From assembly GCF_036379515.1 (NCBI RefSeq), contig NZ_DASVGN010000014.1, positions 1 through 64,000 on the forward strand: a stretch of DNA of 64,000 nucleotides. Direction: 5' to 3'. The position numbers and the translations under genes are program-made. Under the pieces are notes generated by a model. That model was not told where the DNA came from and made no database searches. It saw only the letters and a program-made list of their open reading frames with translations. This document shows positions 25,935 to 34,795 of the stretch, piece by piece (the stretch's first letter is position 1; each line of letters begins with the position of its first letter). The stretch is from Castellaniella sp036379515 (GTDB lineage Bacteria > Pseudomonadota > Gammaproteobacteria > Burkholderiales > Burkholderiaceae_B).

Positions 25935-26579
25935 GTGGCGCCCTCTGCTCTGCTCCAACCCCCCTTCGTTGTCCTCGATGCCTGTGTGCTGATGTCCACA
26001 CTGCAGCGCCAGTTGTTGCTGCGCGTGGCTGACCAGGACGTATTCCAGCCGATCTGGACCGAACGCATCGGCGAAGAATGGCGTCGCAACGCAGCACGCG
26101 TGTGGCAGATTTCGCCCGAAACACTGGCGGCACAATGGGACGCCATGAACCAGCGCTTCCCCAGCGCAATGGAGACCAACACCGCCCCCTACGAAGTCGG
26201 GTTGCGCTACAGCGACCCGAAGGATCTTCACGTGATCGCGGCCGGCCTGGCACGGCGAGCGCGCTGCGGCTTGCAGGGCACCCCCACCGTACAGGTGATG
26301 ACGTGGAATCTGAAGGACTTCGATCGATCCGAGCTGCGGCGCCAAGGACTGGATGTCTATTCCCCCGATCAACTGCTGGCCGAATGGTGGCGGGCAGGAT
26401 CATCGCGCCTGAGCGCTGCCGTGCAAGCCGTGGCCGCCGATTCTGTTGCGCTGGGCCACGCTCCCGAGCCGCTGGCTGACACCCTGGAACGCGAGCGGCT
26501 GCATCGCCTCAAGCGTTTGTGGGCCGAAGCGCCGGAACCTGGCGCTCCATGCCTTCGCAGATATCCACGTAGTTGCTGA
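25935..26579 (+). CDS. PIN-domain protein (VapC-like RNase toxin family)
   Basis: A 214-residue protein starting at GTG 25935. The PIN fold is suggested by VVLDACVLMS (first acidic residue), the EEW and DPKDLHVIAA segment with conserved acidic residues, and MTWNLKDFDRSELRRQGLDV, the conserved TxNxxDF signature. Large PIN proteins of this kind usually pair with a helix-turn-helix/excisionase-like antitoxin, but no such gene is adjacent here. The C-terminal 10 residues look atypical and may reflect a frameshift near the end. Confidence 0.75.
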   Translation: MAPSALLQPPFVVLDACVLMSTLQRQLLLRVADQDVFQPIWTERIGEEWRRNAARVWQISPETLAAQWDAMNQRFPSAMETNTAPYEVGLRYSDPKDLHVIAAGLARRARCGLQGTPTVQVMTWNLKDFDRSELRRQGLDVYSPDQLLAEWWRAGSSRLSAAVQAVAADSVALGHAPEPLADTLERERLHRLKRLWAEAPEPGAPCLRRYPRSC

Positions 26580-26681
26580 ATCCGCTTGCGCCCAGCAGCA
26601 TCCGCAGGCCTGTCTCGCGATCCAGCGAAAATTTGCGCGAAAGCCCAGGCGATACCTCCGGCGTCGAGTGGTGGCCCAGTT

Positions 26682-27677
26682 CTACCCTTCTGGATAGACA
26701 TCCATGACCTGTGTACCAGAACTTTTGTCGTCGGCACCGATCCCACCACCGAAGTGCATAGCGAAGTATGAGGTCAGGAAAGGCACCAAGATAGCTGTGA
26801 GCACAACGGATGCCGCGATTTCGATTGTGGCCTGCTGCACGAACGGATGGTAGCTGACGTCCAGCGCGGCAACAATGGCTGGGTTGGCAATCGAATTTCC
26901 GGACGAACTGGCTAGCGCAGCCCCGGCGTACCCCGGACGACGAAGAATGTAGCGGTCAGCCAGAATCGCTGCGCCACCCCCGATGACAATCGTGGTCAAC
27001 CCGAGAATGACTCCACTGGTTCCGGCGTGGAGCAGATTTCCGAGGTTGATATTGGCGCCGATTGTAAAGCCAATGAAGGGTATGACTACAGCAAGGCCTG
27101 GTGCAAACAGCTTCTCGAAATCTTCATCAATGTTGCCTAGGATGGCGCCAATCAGCAGTGGTAACACGGCCGCCAGGAGGCTGATCGCCGGGATGTGGGC
27201 GAGGCCAGTGACGCCCAGGGTGAGGAGCGTCAGGAACGGGCCATCGTGAATGTTGAGAATGCACATCGCTGCGGAATCTTCGGTATCCCCGCATTCGCTG
27301 ACAAGCGAGAGGTAAAGCGCACCATTGGCACCAGTGACCGTCGATACAATCGCAAGCACGGAGATACCCAGGATGCCACCCAGACCGAAGAAGTGGGCGA
27401 TAACCAAGCCGAGGATGGCGCCGGCACCATACTTGGCAAGCATCAGAACCACGCCGCGTTTGATTGCCTCGGGGGCCTGACGCACCTTGAACCGCGTGCC
27501 GATAAAAAATAGCTGAAGTCCGATCATGGCGTCCAGGCCATGAGACGAGAAGATGGCTGATGTGAATGATCCAAGATTAAGCGCGCCAGGCGCGAAAGTG
27601 TGGATCAGCGCCGCCAGGACGAGTGGCACGATCAACATGCCGCCAGGAACTCGGCGGACAGTCTTTAGCACGTGCAT
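26682..27677 (-). CDS. kdgT: 2-keto-3-deoxygluconate permease (KdgT family)
   Basis: A 331-residue polytopic membrane protein with the KdgT hallmarks PGGMLIVPLVLAALIHTFAP, GLQLFFIGTRF, TGANGALYLSL and PFIGFTIGANINLGNLLHAG. KdgT proteins are proton symporters of sugar-acid-type compounds. It lies 61 bases downstream of a D-tartrate dehydratase gene on the same strand, so its real substrate here is more likely D-tartrate or a related aldarate than ketodeoxygluconate (inference). Confidence 0.9.
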   Translation of the reverse strand: MHVLKTVRRVPGGMLIVPLVLAALIHTFAPGALNLGSFTSAIFSSHGLDAMIGLQLFFIGTRFKVRQAPEAIKRGVVLMLAKYGAGAILGLVIAHFFGLGGILGISVLAIVSTVTGANGALYLSLVSECGDTEDSAAMCILNIHDGPFLTLLTLGVTGLAHIPAISLLAAVLPLLIGAILGNIDEDFEKLFAPGLAVVIPFIGFTIGANINLGNLLHAGTSGVILGLTTIVIGGGAAILADRYILRRPGYAGAALASSSGNSIANPAIVAALDVSYHPFVQQATIEIAASVVLTAILVPFLTSYFAMHFGGGIGADDKSSGTQVMDVYPEG

Positions 27678-27738
27678 AGTTTTGTCTCCAGTTTGCGTTT
27701 TGGTTTGATGTGGCGCGTTCGCCCCACCGATCGGACTC

Positions 27739-28905
27739 TCAATCCGACAATGCCCGCATCTCGCGGTATAGGTCGGCTTTTCCCTCGAATCCGATTCCGG
27801 GTAGATCAGGCAATGTCACGTAGCCGCCTTCAACCTTCACACCATCCGGGAAGCCTCCGAATGGCTGGAACAGGTCCGGGTAGCTTTCGTTGCCGCCCAG
27901 ACCAAGGCCGGCCGCGATGTTCAGCGACATCTGATGGCCGCCGTGTGGAATGCAACGACTGGGTGACCAACCATGTTCCTTCAGCATCTCCAGCGTTCGC
28001 AGGTACTCGACCAGGCCGTAGCTCAATGCACAATCGAACTGCAACCAGTCACGGTCGGGGCGCATGCCGCCGTAGCGAATCAGATTGCGCGCATCTTGCA
28101 TCGAGAACAGATCTTCTCCAGTGGCCATCGGGTTCTTGTAGTACTGGCGCAGCGTGCACTGCAGTTCGAAGTCCAGTGGGTCGCCTGGTTCCTCGTACCA
28201 GAACAGGTCATATTGAGACAGTGCTTTGGCATAGGCGATCGCCGTCTCCAGATCGAAGCGACCATTGGCGTCTACACATAGTCCCTGGCCGTCCTGCAAG
28301 ACTTCCATGATGGCGTCGACACGGCGTAGGTCTTCATCAAGCGAGGCGCCGCCGATCTTTTTCTTGACCACCGTGTAACCGCGATCGATGTAGCTCTTCA
28401 TCTCGTCCTGCAGCTTCCTGTAGTCTTGCCCGGGGTAGTAGTAGCCACCGGCGGCGTAGACAAAGATCTGGCGATCGGGTTTGCCATCGCTGTAGCGATC
28501 AGAAAGCAGCTGGAATAGCGGCTTTCCGTCGATCTTGGCCACGGCGTCCCACACGGCCATGTCGATAGTGCCAATGGCCACCGAGCGCTCGCCATGACCG
28601 CCCGGCTTCTCGTTCCTGAACATTGCGGCCCAGATCTTATGCGGGTCGAGGTTCTCGCCACTGGCATCAACCAGGTCTTCGGGTGCAGCCTCCAGGATGC
28701 GAGGGATGAAGCGTTCGCGCATCATGCTGCCTTGGCCATAGCGGCCATTGGAGTTGAAGCCGTATCCCACCACTGGCTTGCCGTCGCGGATCACGTCGGT
28801 GACGACAGCCACAAGGCTTAGGTTCATCTTGCTGAAGTCGATATAGGCGTTGCGGATGGCAGAGCTGATGGGGACGGTCTTCTCACGAATTTCGACAATT
28901 TTCAC
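27739..28905 (-). CDS. tarD: D(-)-tartrate dehydratase (enolase superfamily)
   Basis: A 388-residue mandelate-racemase/enolase-superfamily enzyme. Starting at GTG 28905, after AGGAAG, gives the length of the characterised Bradyrhizobium TarD (389). Long matches include IRNAYIDFSKM, GYGFNSNGRYGQG, EKPGGHGERSVA, GGMRPDRDWLQFDCALSYGL and SPSRCIPHGGHQMSLNIAAG. Metal ligands are in VDANGRF, WYEEP and ATGEDL; the catalytic base includes the KKK stretch after TVV and His in PHGGH. It converts D-tartrate to oxaloacetate. Followed by a KdgT-like transporter; divergent LysR gene at 29014. Confidence 0.9.
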   Translation of the reverse strand: MKIVEIREKTVPISSAIRNAYIDFSKMNLSLVAVVTDVIRDGKPVVGYGFNSNGRYGQGSMMRERFIPRILEAAPEDLVDASGENLDPHKIWAAMFRNEKPGGHGERSVAIGTIDMAVWDAVAKIDGKPLFQLLSDRYSDGKPDRQIFVYAAGGYYYPGQDYRKLQDEMKSYIDRGYTVVKKKIGGASLDEDLRRVDAIMEVLQDGQGLCVDANGRFDLETAIAYAKALSQYDLFWYEEPGDPLDFELQCTLRQYYKNPMATGEDLFSMQDARNLIRYGGMRPDRDWLQFDCALSYGLVEYLRTLEMLKEHGWSPSRCIPHGGHQMSLNIAAGLGLGGNESYPDLFQPFGGFPDGVKVEGGYVTLPDLPGIGFEGKADLYREMRALSD

Positions 28906-29013
28906 GGCTGCTTCCTGTGAATTGGTTGAGATTACAATTCCTACATAATCATCAAAAACCCTTGTCTTGACCAATGCCGTTTATCTTGTCTTTAATGCCT
29001 TGAAAGCATCGTC

Positions 29014-29934
29014 ATGACCATAAACTTCTCATGGCTCGACGATTTCTTCGCGCTGACAACCACCGGCAACTTCTCGCGCGCGGCCGACGAACGCCACATG
29101 ACGCAACCGGCATTCAGCCGCCGGGTGCGGGCTCTGGAAGAATGGCTCGGCGTCGATTTGTTTGACCGCAGCTCGCAACCCGTTCGACTGACCGAAGTAG
29201 GACAATGGTTTCGCCAGGTAGCACAGGATCTACAGGCAGAGGCCACCCGTATCCCTGGTGAAGCTCGCGCCATTGCCGAGGCAAGTTCCAAGACGCTGCG
29301 TTTTGCCTCTACCTATACGCTGTCGTTCACCTTCATGCCCCGCTGGCTGCGTGCGCTGGAGACTTGCACAACTGTCGGACCGATTCAGCTTGATTCAAAC
29401 ACTCAGCAGAAGTGCGAGGCGCTTATCCTGCAGAGCAAGGCACAATTCATGCTCGCCTACGGCCACGCTCAAGTACGTGGTCCGTTGGATGAGGCTGGGT
29501 GCCCACATGTGGTCGTCGGTACGGATCAGCTGATTCCGGTATCAGCACCCGACAAGAATGGTCGCCCGGTGCATCGCCTTCCAGCCGGAGGCGAGTCGAC
29601 CGAGATCCATTTGCTGAGCTACAGTGCCGAGTCAGGCCTGGGTCGCATCCTGCACGTGCTGAATGGGCAGATTCTTGACCATCTGTATACACCGAATGTC
29701 CTGACGGCCCATCTAGCTTCGGTGCTGCGCGTGATGGCAATCGACGGTCGAGGCCTCGCCTGGCTACCGCAGATGCTTGTCAGCGACGACATCGAAGGCG
29801 GCCGCCTCGTCATGGCTGCGCCTGAAGAATGGTCAATCGCGCTGGAGATCCGGCTATATCGCGACCGTGCCTCACTCGGGAAGGCAGCAGAAGCCTTCTG
29901 GCTTGCCGCCCAGGCGGAAATTCCCACCCACTGA
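29014..29934 (+). CDS. LysR-family transcriptional regulator of the tartrate unit
   Basis: A 306-residue LysR protein: FSWLDDFFALTTTGNFSRAA, then HMTQPAFSRRVRALEEWLGV as the recognition region, and a full effector domain. It is transcribed away from tarD with 108 bases between them, the usual geometry for a LysR activator of a catabolic operon, so it probably responds to D-tartrate. Confidence 0.9.
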   Translation: MTINFSWLDDFFALTTTGNFSRAADERHMTQPAFSRRVRALEEWLGVDLFDRSSQPVRLTEVGQWFRQVAQDLQAEATRIPGEARAIAEASSKTLRFASTYTLSFTFMPRWLRALETCTTVGPIQLDSNTQQKCEALILQSKAQFMLAYGHAQVRGPLDEAGCPHVVVGTDQLIPVSAPDKNGRPVHRLPAGGESTEIHLLSYSAESGLGRILHVLNGQILDHLYTPNVLTAHLASVLRVMAIDGRGLAWLPQMLVSDDIEGGRLVMAAPEEWSIALEIRLYRDRASLGKAAEAFWLAAQAEIPTH

Positions 29935-30010
29935 ACGACGCTTGCAACACCCCACCGTGACCATGGCGCCGAGGCGCGGCGGATTCTAGAGGGCGCACAA
30001 AGCAGAACGA

Positions 30011-30637
30011 TTACCGCTCAAAGGCCGCCTCGACAATAGGTTTCGCCCAATCTGGCGTGCGGGCGATCTCATGGGCACTGCATGGATAGAGGATTTCGCC
30101 CTGAACAACGTTCAAGACCAGCGCTGGTTCCACCGCCAGGCGACCGCCGACGGCATCGCGACTATTGTCGTAGACCCTTAAATGCGCCAGGTAGGGCATC
30201 AGGCCAATAAGGTTCTCTACAGAGCGCCGCCAACGTTCACGGACCTTTTCCGCCGGAATGTCGTGCCCGCCAGCATCAACTCTTGCATGGATACGCTCGA
30301 GGTGTTTCTCGATGCTCGCGAGCCCGCAGTACCAAACCAGGATGTCGTGGGTTGTTGAAGCATGCACGAAGCGCCCGACCATCGTATTGCCACCCAACGT
30401 GGTCTCGATGGCAACCGAACGGCCGCGGGCGAGTGCATTCTGCAATCGTCTGACACCCTCTTGCCATGCCATCCCGTTGGCTTGCATCTGCGTCACACCC
30501 AGCGCGCGCACAATACCGCGTGCATACGCATCCGGGTCGTACCACGCCAGCCCCGCACGCGTGAGCAGGCATCCGCCAAGCGAGCTCTTTCCTGCACCAT
30601 TGACGCCCGCAAGCACGTAGAGCGTAGGACGGCTCAT
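30011..30637 (-). CDS. Zeta-toxin family ATPase/kinase
   Basis: A 208-residue P-loop protein: Walker A in VLAGVNGAGKSSLGG, and ETTLGGNTMVGRF resembling the substrate-binding ET(S/T) motif of zeta toxins that phosphorylate UDP-sugars. The gene overlaps the stop of the preceding antitoxin-like gene by 4 bases (start 30637, antitoxin stop 30634). It would be a toxin of a two-gene TA module. Confidence 0.85.
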   Translation of the reverse strand: MSRPTLYVLAGVNGAGKSSLGGCLLTRAGLAWYDPDAYARGIVRALGVTQMQANGMAWQEGVRRLQNALARGRSVAIETTLGGNTMVGRFVHASTTHDILVWYCGLASIEKHLERIHARVDAGGHDIPAEKVRERWRRSVENLIGLMPYLAHLRVYDNSRDAVGGRLAVEPALVLNVVQGEILYPCSAHEIARTPDWAKPIVEAAFER

Positions 30638-30990
30638 TCGGGATGCGAAACCCGAGACGCGACAGACGTTCCTACGAGGCTCTCCGGTGCACGCATGAGG
30701 GCACGCAGCCGGTCAGATGCGTCATCTGCATCCAATGCAGCCAGGCGTTTATCAAACTGCTGCCTCAACGCAGCCAGCGCGTTCCCTGCGGTGTCATCCA
30801 CTTGTTGGGTGCGTTCAACCAGTTCTTTATATTGCGAGAGAGACAAAATCACCGCTTCTGGCTCCCGATGGTTGGTCACCACGATGCGTCCAGCGGTGGC
30901 CAACTCGCGGACAATGCTCTTCCAGCCCTTCTGTTTGAGCATCGACGCCGGAGTGGTAGGAAGCTGACTGAGTACGGACGAGAATGGCAC
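30634..30990 (-). CDS. Phd/YefM-like antitoxin
   Basis: A 118-residue protein starting at GTG 30990. Residues about 15-60 (MLKQKGWKSIVRELATAGRI, VVTNHREPEAVILSLSQYKE) match the Phd/YefM DNA-binding antitoxin fold; the rest is a helical toxin-binding tail. Zeta toxins classically pair with epsilon antitoxins, so this is an alternative pairing. Candidate operators lie directly upstream. Confidence 0.8.
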   Translation of the reverse strand: MPFSSVLSQLPTTPASMLKQKGWKSIVRELATAGRIVVTNHREPEAVILSLSQYKELVERTQQVDDTAGNALAALRQQFDKRLAALDADDASDRLRALMRAPESLVGTSVASRVSHPE

Positions 30991-31014
30991 GGTGGCCTCC
31001 GTTGAATAAACTGA

Positions 31015-31055
31015 TTTAGACTATTTTATCTAAATTACCTATTTTCTGCGAAAAT
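31015..31055. promoter_or_regulatory. Two inverted repeats upstream of the zeta/Phd operon
   Basis: TTTAGA-N8-TCTAAA (31015-31034) and ATTTTC-TGC-GAAAAT (31041-31055) sit 25-65 bases before the antitoxin start. They are AT-rich dyads consistent with autorepression by the Phd-like antitoxin. Confidence 0.5.
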
Positions 31056-31148
31056 TAGCCGTGACAGTTTTCTCTTGCCTACTACACTGAACGCCATCCA
31101 ACCCCATTCTGGACTGCACGCTGCCGATGGCAGCCGTAAACCCTGCCA

Positions 31149-32129
31149 ATGACCACCACCAAGCCTTCCAGCCTGTTTGCGGCCCTCGCGCTGATCCTCT
31201 CCTGCGCGTTGCTGGGCGCAACGTCATACGCAGCACCCAGCGCTCAGCAGCCTGCAATTTCCAAAACGTCAGCCACCACGGGATGGCTGGACCCCACGCC
31301 GCGCATCGCCGTGATGTCGGCGTTTGCACCCGAACTCACGCGGCTACGAGCAAAGCTTCAGAATGCCAGGACCACTACCGTGAACGGGGTGGAATTTACG
31401 ACGGGCACGCTGGAATCGCACCCAGTGGTGCTGCTTTTAAGCGGCATCAGCATGGTGAATGCTTCCATGAACACGCAACTGCTCTTTGATCGTTTTCACG
31501 TCAGCCGACTGATCTTCAGCGGCATCGCGGGTGGGGTCAATCCGACCCTGCACATTGGCGACGTGAGCGTTCCCGAGCGCTGGGGCCAGTACCTGGAGGT
31601 GGTGATGATGCGCGAATCCTCACCGGGGCATTTCCAGGCACCGCCATCCAAAGGAAAGGCTGAATTCGCGCCCTACGGCATGATGCAACCACGTGACGTA
31701 CGCGTGCGCCGCACCGGCCAAACTCAATTTCAGGAAAAATTCTGGTTCGAGGTGGACCCCAAGATGCTGGCAGTGGCCCGTACGCTGCAAAACGTGCGGC
31801 TACAGGCCTGCGACGCTCAAAAACACTGCCTGAGCCAAACACCGCGCCTGGTCGTAGGGGGCAACGGGGTCTCGGGTCAGGCGTTCGTCGACAACGCTGC
31901 TTTCCGGCAATACGCGTATCGCACCTTTCACGCCAACGTGCTCGACATGGAAAGCGCGGCGTGCGCGATGGTGGCCTATAGCAACGGGGTACCATTCATT
32001 GCCTTCCGCTCGCTGAGCGACCTGGCCGGCGGCGGGCCGGGCGAGAACGAGATGGATACCTTCCTGCATGTCGCTGCCGACAACGCAGCACAGGTGCTGC
32101 TGGACTTTCTGCACGCGTGGCACGGCTAA
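31149..32129 (+). CDS. Secreted nucleoside-phosphorylase-family protein (MTA/SAH nucleosidase-like)
   Basis: A 326-residue protein with a signal peptide (residues 1-29, ending ATSYAAPSA), then a PNP/UDP-phosphorylase-fold domain: RIAVMSAFAPELTRL, VVLLLSGISMVNASM, IFSGIAGGVNP, NVLDMESAACAMVAY (the conserved MExxA ribose-binding motif) and FRSLSDLAGG. The fold is that of 5'-methylthioadenosine/S-adenosylhomocysteine nucleosidase; export to the periplasm is unusual for the housekeeping enzyme. The amidohydrolase gene starts 16 bases after its stop, so the pair may salvage extracellular nucleosides or bases. Confidence 0.85.
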   Translation: MTTTKPSSLFAALALILSCALLGATSYAAPSAQQPAISKTSATTGWLDPTPRIAVMSAFAPELTRLRAKLQNARTTTVNGVEFTTGTLESHPVVLLLSGISMVNASMNTQLLFDRFHVSRLIFSGIAGGVNPTLHIGDVSVPERWGQYLEVVMMRESSPGHFQAPPSKGKAEFAPYGMMQPRDVRVRRTGQTQFQEKFWFEVDPKMLAVARTLQNVRLQACDAQKHCLSQTPRLVVGGNGVSGQAFVDNAAFRQYAYRTFHANVLDMESAACAMVAYSNGVPFIAFRSLSDLAGGGPGENEMDTFLHVAADNAAQVLLDFLHAWHG

Positions 32130-32145
32130 CGGTACGAGTACGATA

Positions 32146-33309
32146 ATGATCGATCAATGGTTCTTCAACGGTGCCGACATCCATGGCAACCCTCTTGCAC
32201 TGGCCGTGCAGGACGGGATCCTGGTATCCATCACGGCACAGCAAACACCGCCCGCGGAGGCGCGTCAAACCCTGGACTTGCAAGGCCGGGTCGTGCTGCC
32301 TGCACTGGTTGACGGCCACATCCACCTGGACAAGAGCTTCGTGGGTGACCGCTGGCATCCTCACATGCCGGCTGCCAGCCTGAAAGCACGCCTGGCCGCT
32401 GAAAAAACTCAACTGGCATCCGCGCGCCCGATCGCCGAGCGAGCCGACGCGCTGGTCCGGCAGGCCATATCGTTCGGCACCCAGGCCATGCGCTGTCACG
32501 TGGACGTGGACGCGACCACAGGACTGCGAAACCTGCAGGCGGTGGCGCAAGTGCGCGAACAATGGCGTGACAGGGTGGACATCGAACTGGTGGCCTTCCC
32601 ACAGGCTGGCGTCATGTCGTGCCCCGGCACGGCCGACGTGCTGGAAGCAGCCATGAACGCAGGGGCGGACGTCATCGGCGGGATCGACCCCACGGTCTTC
32701 GATGGCGATGCCCAAGGGCAACTGGACGTCATCTTCAACATTGCTGAACGCCACGGCGCCAAGGTGGACATCCATCTGCACGAACCGGGGGAGCAGGGCC
32801 TGGCGCAGCTGACCGAGATCGCTCGCCGCACTCACGAACGCAAGCTGGAGGGGCGCGTCGCCGTCAGCCACGCATACTCGCTGGGCGAAGTCACGGAAGC
32901 CCAGGCCCGGCGCACCGCCGACACCCTCGCGCAGGCCGGAGTGTCCATCATGACGAACGCGCCTGGCGACCGGCCTTTCCCATCGATCAAGCTGCTGCGT
33001 GCCGCCGGAGTCCGGGTCTTCGCCGGCAACGACAACATCCAGGATGCCTGGTGGCCTTACGGCAACGGCGACATGCTGCAACGCACGATGCTGATCGGCT
33101 ACCGATCCGGGTTCTACACAGATGAAGATCTGCTCCTGGCACTGGATATGGCGACCCACGCGGCTGCGGGGGTACTAGGCCTGCAGGGCTACGGCCTGTC
33201 GGTGGGCCACAAGGCCAATTTCGTGGCAGTGCGGGCCGCCAACGGCGCGCAGGCTGTGGCCACTGCGCCAGCGGATCGATGGTGCGTCAGAAACGGCGTC
33301 GTGGTTTGA
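32146..33309 (+). CDS. Cytosine deaminase-like amidohydrolase
   Basis: A 387-residue metal-dependent amidohydrolase. VDGHIHLDKSF gives the HxH metal pair, MRCHVDVD and VDIHLHEPGE further His residues, RVAVSHAYSLGE another, and AGNDNIQDAW the catalytic Asp. The pattern matches the cytosine deaminase/N-isopropylammelide hydrolase branch. Start ATG 32146 chosen at MIDQWFFNG, just downstream of the nucleosidase-like gene, from which it is probably co-transcribed. Confidence 0.87.
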   Translation: MIDQWFFNGADIHGNPLALAVQDGILVSITAQQTPPAEARQTLDLQGRVVLPALVDGHIHLDKSFVGDRWHPHMPAASLKARLAAEKTQLASARPIAERADALVRQAISFGTQAMRCHVDVDATTGLRNLQAVAQVREQWRDRVDIELVAFPQAGVMSCPGTADVLEAAMNAGADVIGGIDPTVFDGDAQGQLDVIFNIAERHGAKVDIHLHEPGEQGLAQLTEIARRTHERKLEGRVAVSHAYSLGEVTEAQARRTADTLAQAGVSIMTNAPGDRPFPSIKLLRAAGVRVFAGNDNIQDAWWPYGNGDMLQRTMLIGYRSGFYTDEDLLLALDMATHAAAGVLGLQGYGLSVGHKANFVAVRAANGAQAVATAPADRWCVRNGVVV

Positions 33310-33329
33310 AGAGGCAGGACCTCAGGCCC

Positions 33330-33719
33330 TCAAGGCGCCCAGAAGAATTCCATCCGGATGCCGCTCGGTTCGCGGAAGATGCAGTGCTTGGCTGGACCGC
33401 CTGCCACCGGCTGGGGTGAGAATTCGATCTCTACCCCCGGATAGGCCTGCAGCTTTGTGTACAGCGCATCCAGATCTGTCTCGTCGCTGACTTGCAGCGC
33501 GACGTGGTGCAGGCCGAGGTTCTTTCTGCGATCGAAGGACGTCGCCCCCGGATCAGTCTGCCACAGCGTGAAAAACGCGCTGCCATTGCTGACGAACTTC
33601 GCCGGATAGTCGGGCACTTCGCGCACTACTTTCCAGCCCAGGCATTCGGTGAAGAACGCCGTTGTCTTGTCCAGGTCGCGCACCGACAGGCCCAGATGAT
33701 GGATACCCAGAATAGCCAT
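33330..33719 (-). CDS. VOC-family (glyoxalase/dioxygenase fold) protein
   Basis: A 129-residue single-module vicinal-oxygen-chelate protein: GIHHLGLSVRDLDKTTAFFT with the first metal His, GLHHVALQVSDETDL with the second, and FREPSGIRMEFF with the Glu. Cytoplasmic; enzymatic substrate unknown (glyoxalase, isomerase or dioxygenase-like). Convergent with the amidohydrolase gene. Confidence 0.88.
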   Translation of the reverse strand: MAILGIHHLGLSVRDLDKTTAFFTECLGWKVVREVPDYPAKFVSNGSAFFTLWQTDPGATSFDRRKNLGLHHVALQVSDETDLDALYTKLQAYPGVEIEFSPQPVAGGPAKHCIFREPSGIRMEFFWAP

Positions 33720-33764
33720 TGCTTTCCTCCACGTTCACCCTATGGTAGCGCTTCGCGGCCTGCA

Positions 33765-34241
33765 TCACCGCAAACGCGCATCTGCGGTAAACGACAAAGG
33801 CTCCGCCTGGCTGACGACGCGCTCGAAATCGGGGTGGGCGGGGTTCAACAGATAGTTGGTCTCACGGATGACGACGGTGCTGGGGACAGCCAGAGCCAGG
33901 CTTGCGCCCGACGACAGCCAGTCATCGCCAAGACGAGCCGTGTCGGCCGGCGCGGGGTCTTCGCGCCAGTCGGATGGCAGCGTTGCGCCATCCAGCTGCA
34001 GCACCGAATTCAGCGGCAGAGCCAGCCGAAAGAGTGCGTAGTGGTCCAGCAGCTGATAGTCATCCAGGTGGACCATCACTTCCAGGATGGCCAGCGACTC
34101 GCTGCCCGCCAAGTAGACGCAAGGCCGGCCTTTGCTATTGAAGCGGCCTCCATAGCGCTTGGCGCCTTCACCATCGAATGCGTTTCGTGCCCACTTTTTC
34201 TTTACCAGACGGTAGGCCGCCACCTCGTCGGGCGAACTCAT
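33765..34241 (-). CDS. RES-domain toxin
   Basis: A 158-residue RES-family protein from ATG 34241: AYRLVKKKWARNAFDGEGAK, RYGGRFNSKGRPCVYLAGS with the conserved Arg, Glu and Ser region (the family is named for R, E and S), and ALAILEVMVHL-type helix (SLAILEVMVHLDD). RES toxins degrade cellular NAD+. The start overlaps the stop of the Xre antitoxin gene by 4 bases. Confidence 0.9.
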   Translation of the reverse strand: MSSPDEVAAYRLVKKKWARNAFDGEGAKRYGGRFNSKGRPCVYLAGSESLAILEVMVHLDDYQLLDHYALFRLALPLNSVLQLDGATLPSDWREDPAPADTARLGDDWLSSGASLALAVPSTVVIRETNYLLNPAHPDFERVVSQAEPLSFTADARLR

Positions 34242-34684
34242 GCAAAAACGCCATGTTCGAGCCGGCCGATGAGATCCAGCACGGCATTGGTCTGCGCCGA
34301 GGTGGACACCATGTCGACGGGGCGCGCGCCACCCAGGCCGCGCACCGCACCGCATAGCCAACGTCGGGCAGCCGGCGCATCGCCCTCGAACAGTTCAAGC
34401 GTGCGGCCAAAGATTTGAGACAGCCGATAGAGCCGGTCACTTTCATCGCGATTGAAGCGCCCGGACTTCAGCCGCCTTTGCAAGGTGGCGGGCGCGATGC
34501 CAAGCGACACGGCCAACGCCTGCCGGCCAAGACCAATGGATGCGGCCAGACGCCCGTAAACCCCTGCGGGCAGCCCTTCGGCCAGTGCGGCATAAAGCTT
34601 CTGGCCCCGCGGGGGAATGCCCACGCTTTGCCAGAAATCGGCTTCGGCCTGGACTTCGGGCACATACCTCGGAAGACTGGACAT
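34238..34684 (-). CDS. Xre/MbcA/ParS-type antitoxin
   Basis: A 148-residue antitoxin: an N-terminal helix-turn-helix (SIGLGRQALAVSLGIAPATL) and a C-terminal DUF2384 toxin-binding domain (RLYRLSQIFGRTLELFEGDA, RRWLCGAVRGLGGARPVDMV). Binds and inhibits the RES toxin and autorepresses the operon. A 29-bp perfect dyad lies 16 bases upstream. Confidence 0.92.
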   Translation of the reverse strand: MSSLPRYVPEVQAEADFWQSVGIPPRGQKLYAALAEGLPAGVYGRLAASIGLGRQALAVSLGIAPATLQRRLKSGRFNRDESDRLYRLSQIFGRTLELFEGDAPAARRWLCGAVRGLGGARPVDMVSTSAQTNAVLDLIGRLEHGVFA

Positions 34685-34700
34685 GATGAAAAGTCGCTCT

Positions 34701-34729
34701 CAATTGATACAAGTCGAGTATATCAATTG
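34701..34729. promoter_or_regulatory. Operator palindrome of the RES/Xre module
   Basis: CAATTGATA (34701-34709) and TATCAATTG (34721-34729) form a perfect inverted repeat with an 11-base spacer immediately upstream of the antitoxin gene, placed for autorepression. Confidence 0.7.
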
Positions 34730-34795
34730 GAACAGAAATTGTGAGACAAATCTGTCGCCGAGAAAGCGTGCGCCCGATATCGTGGCCTTCTTCTC

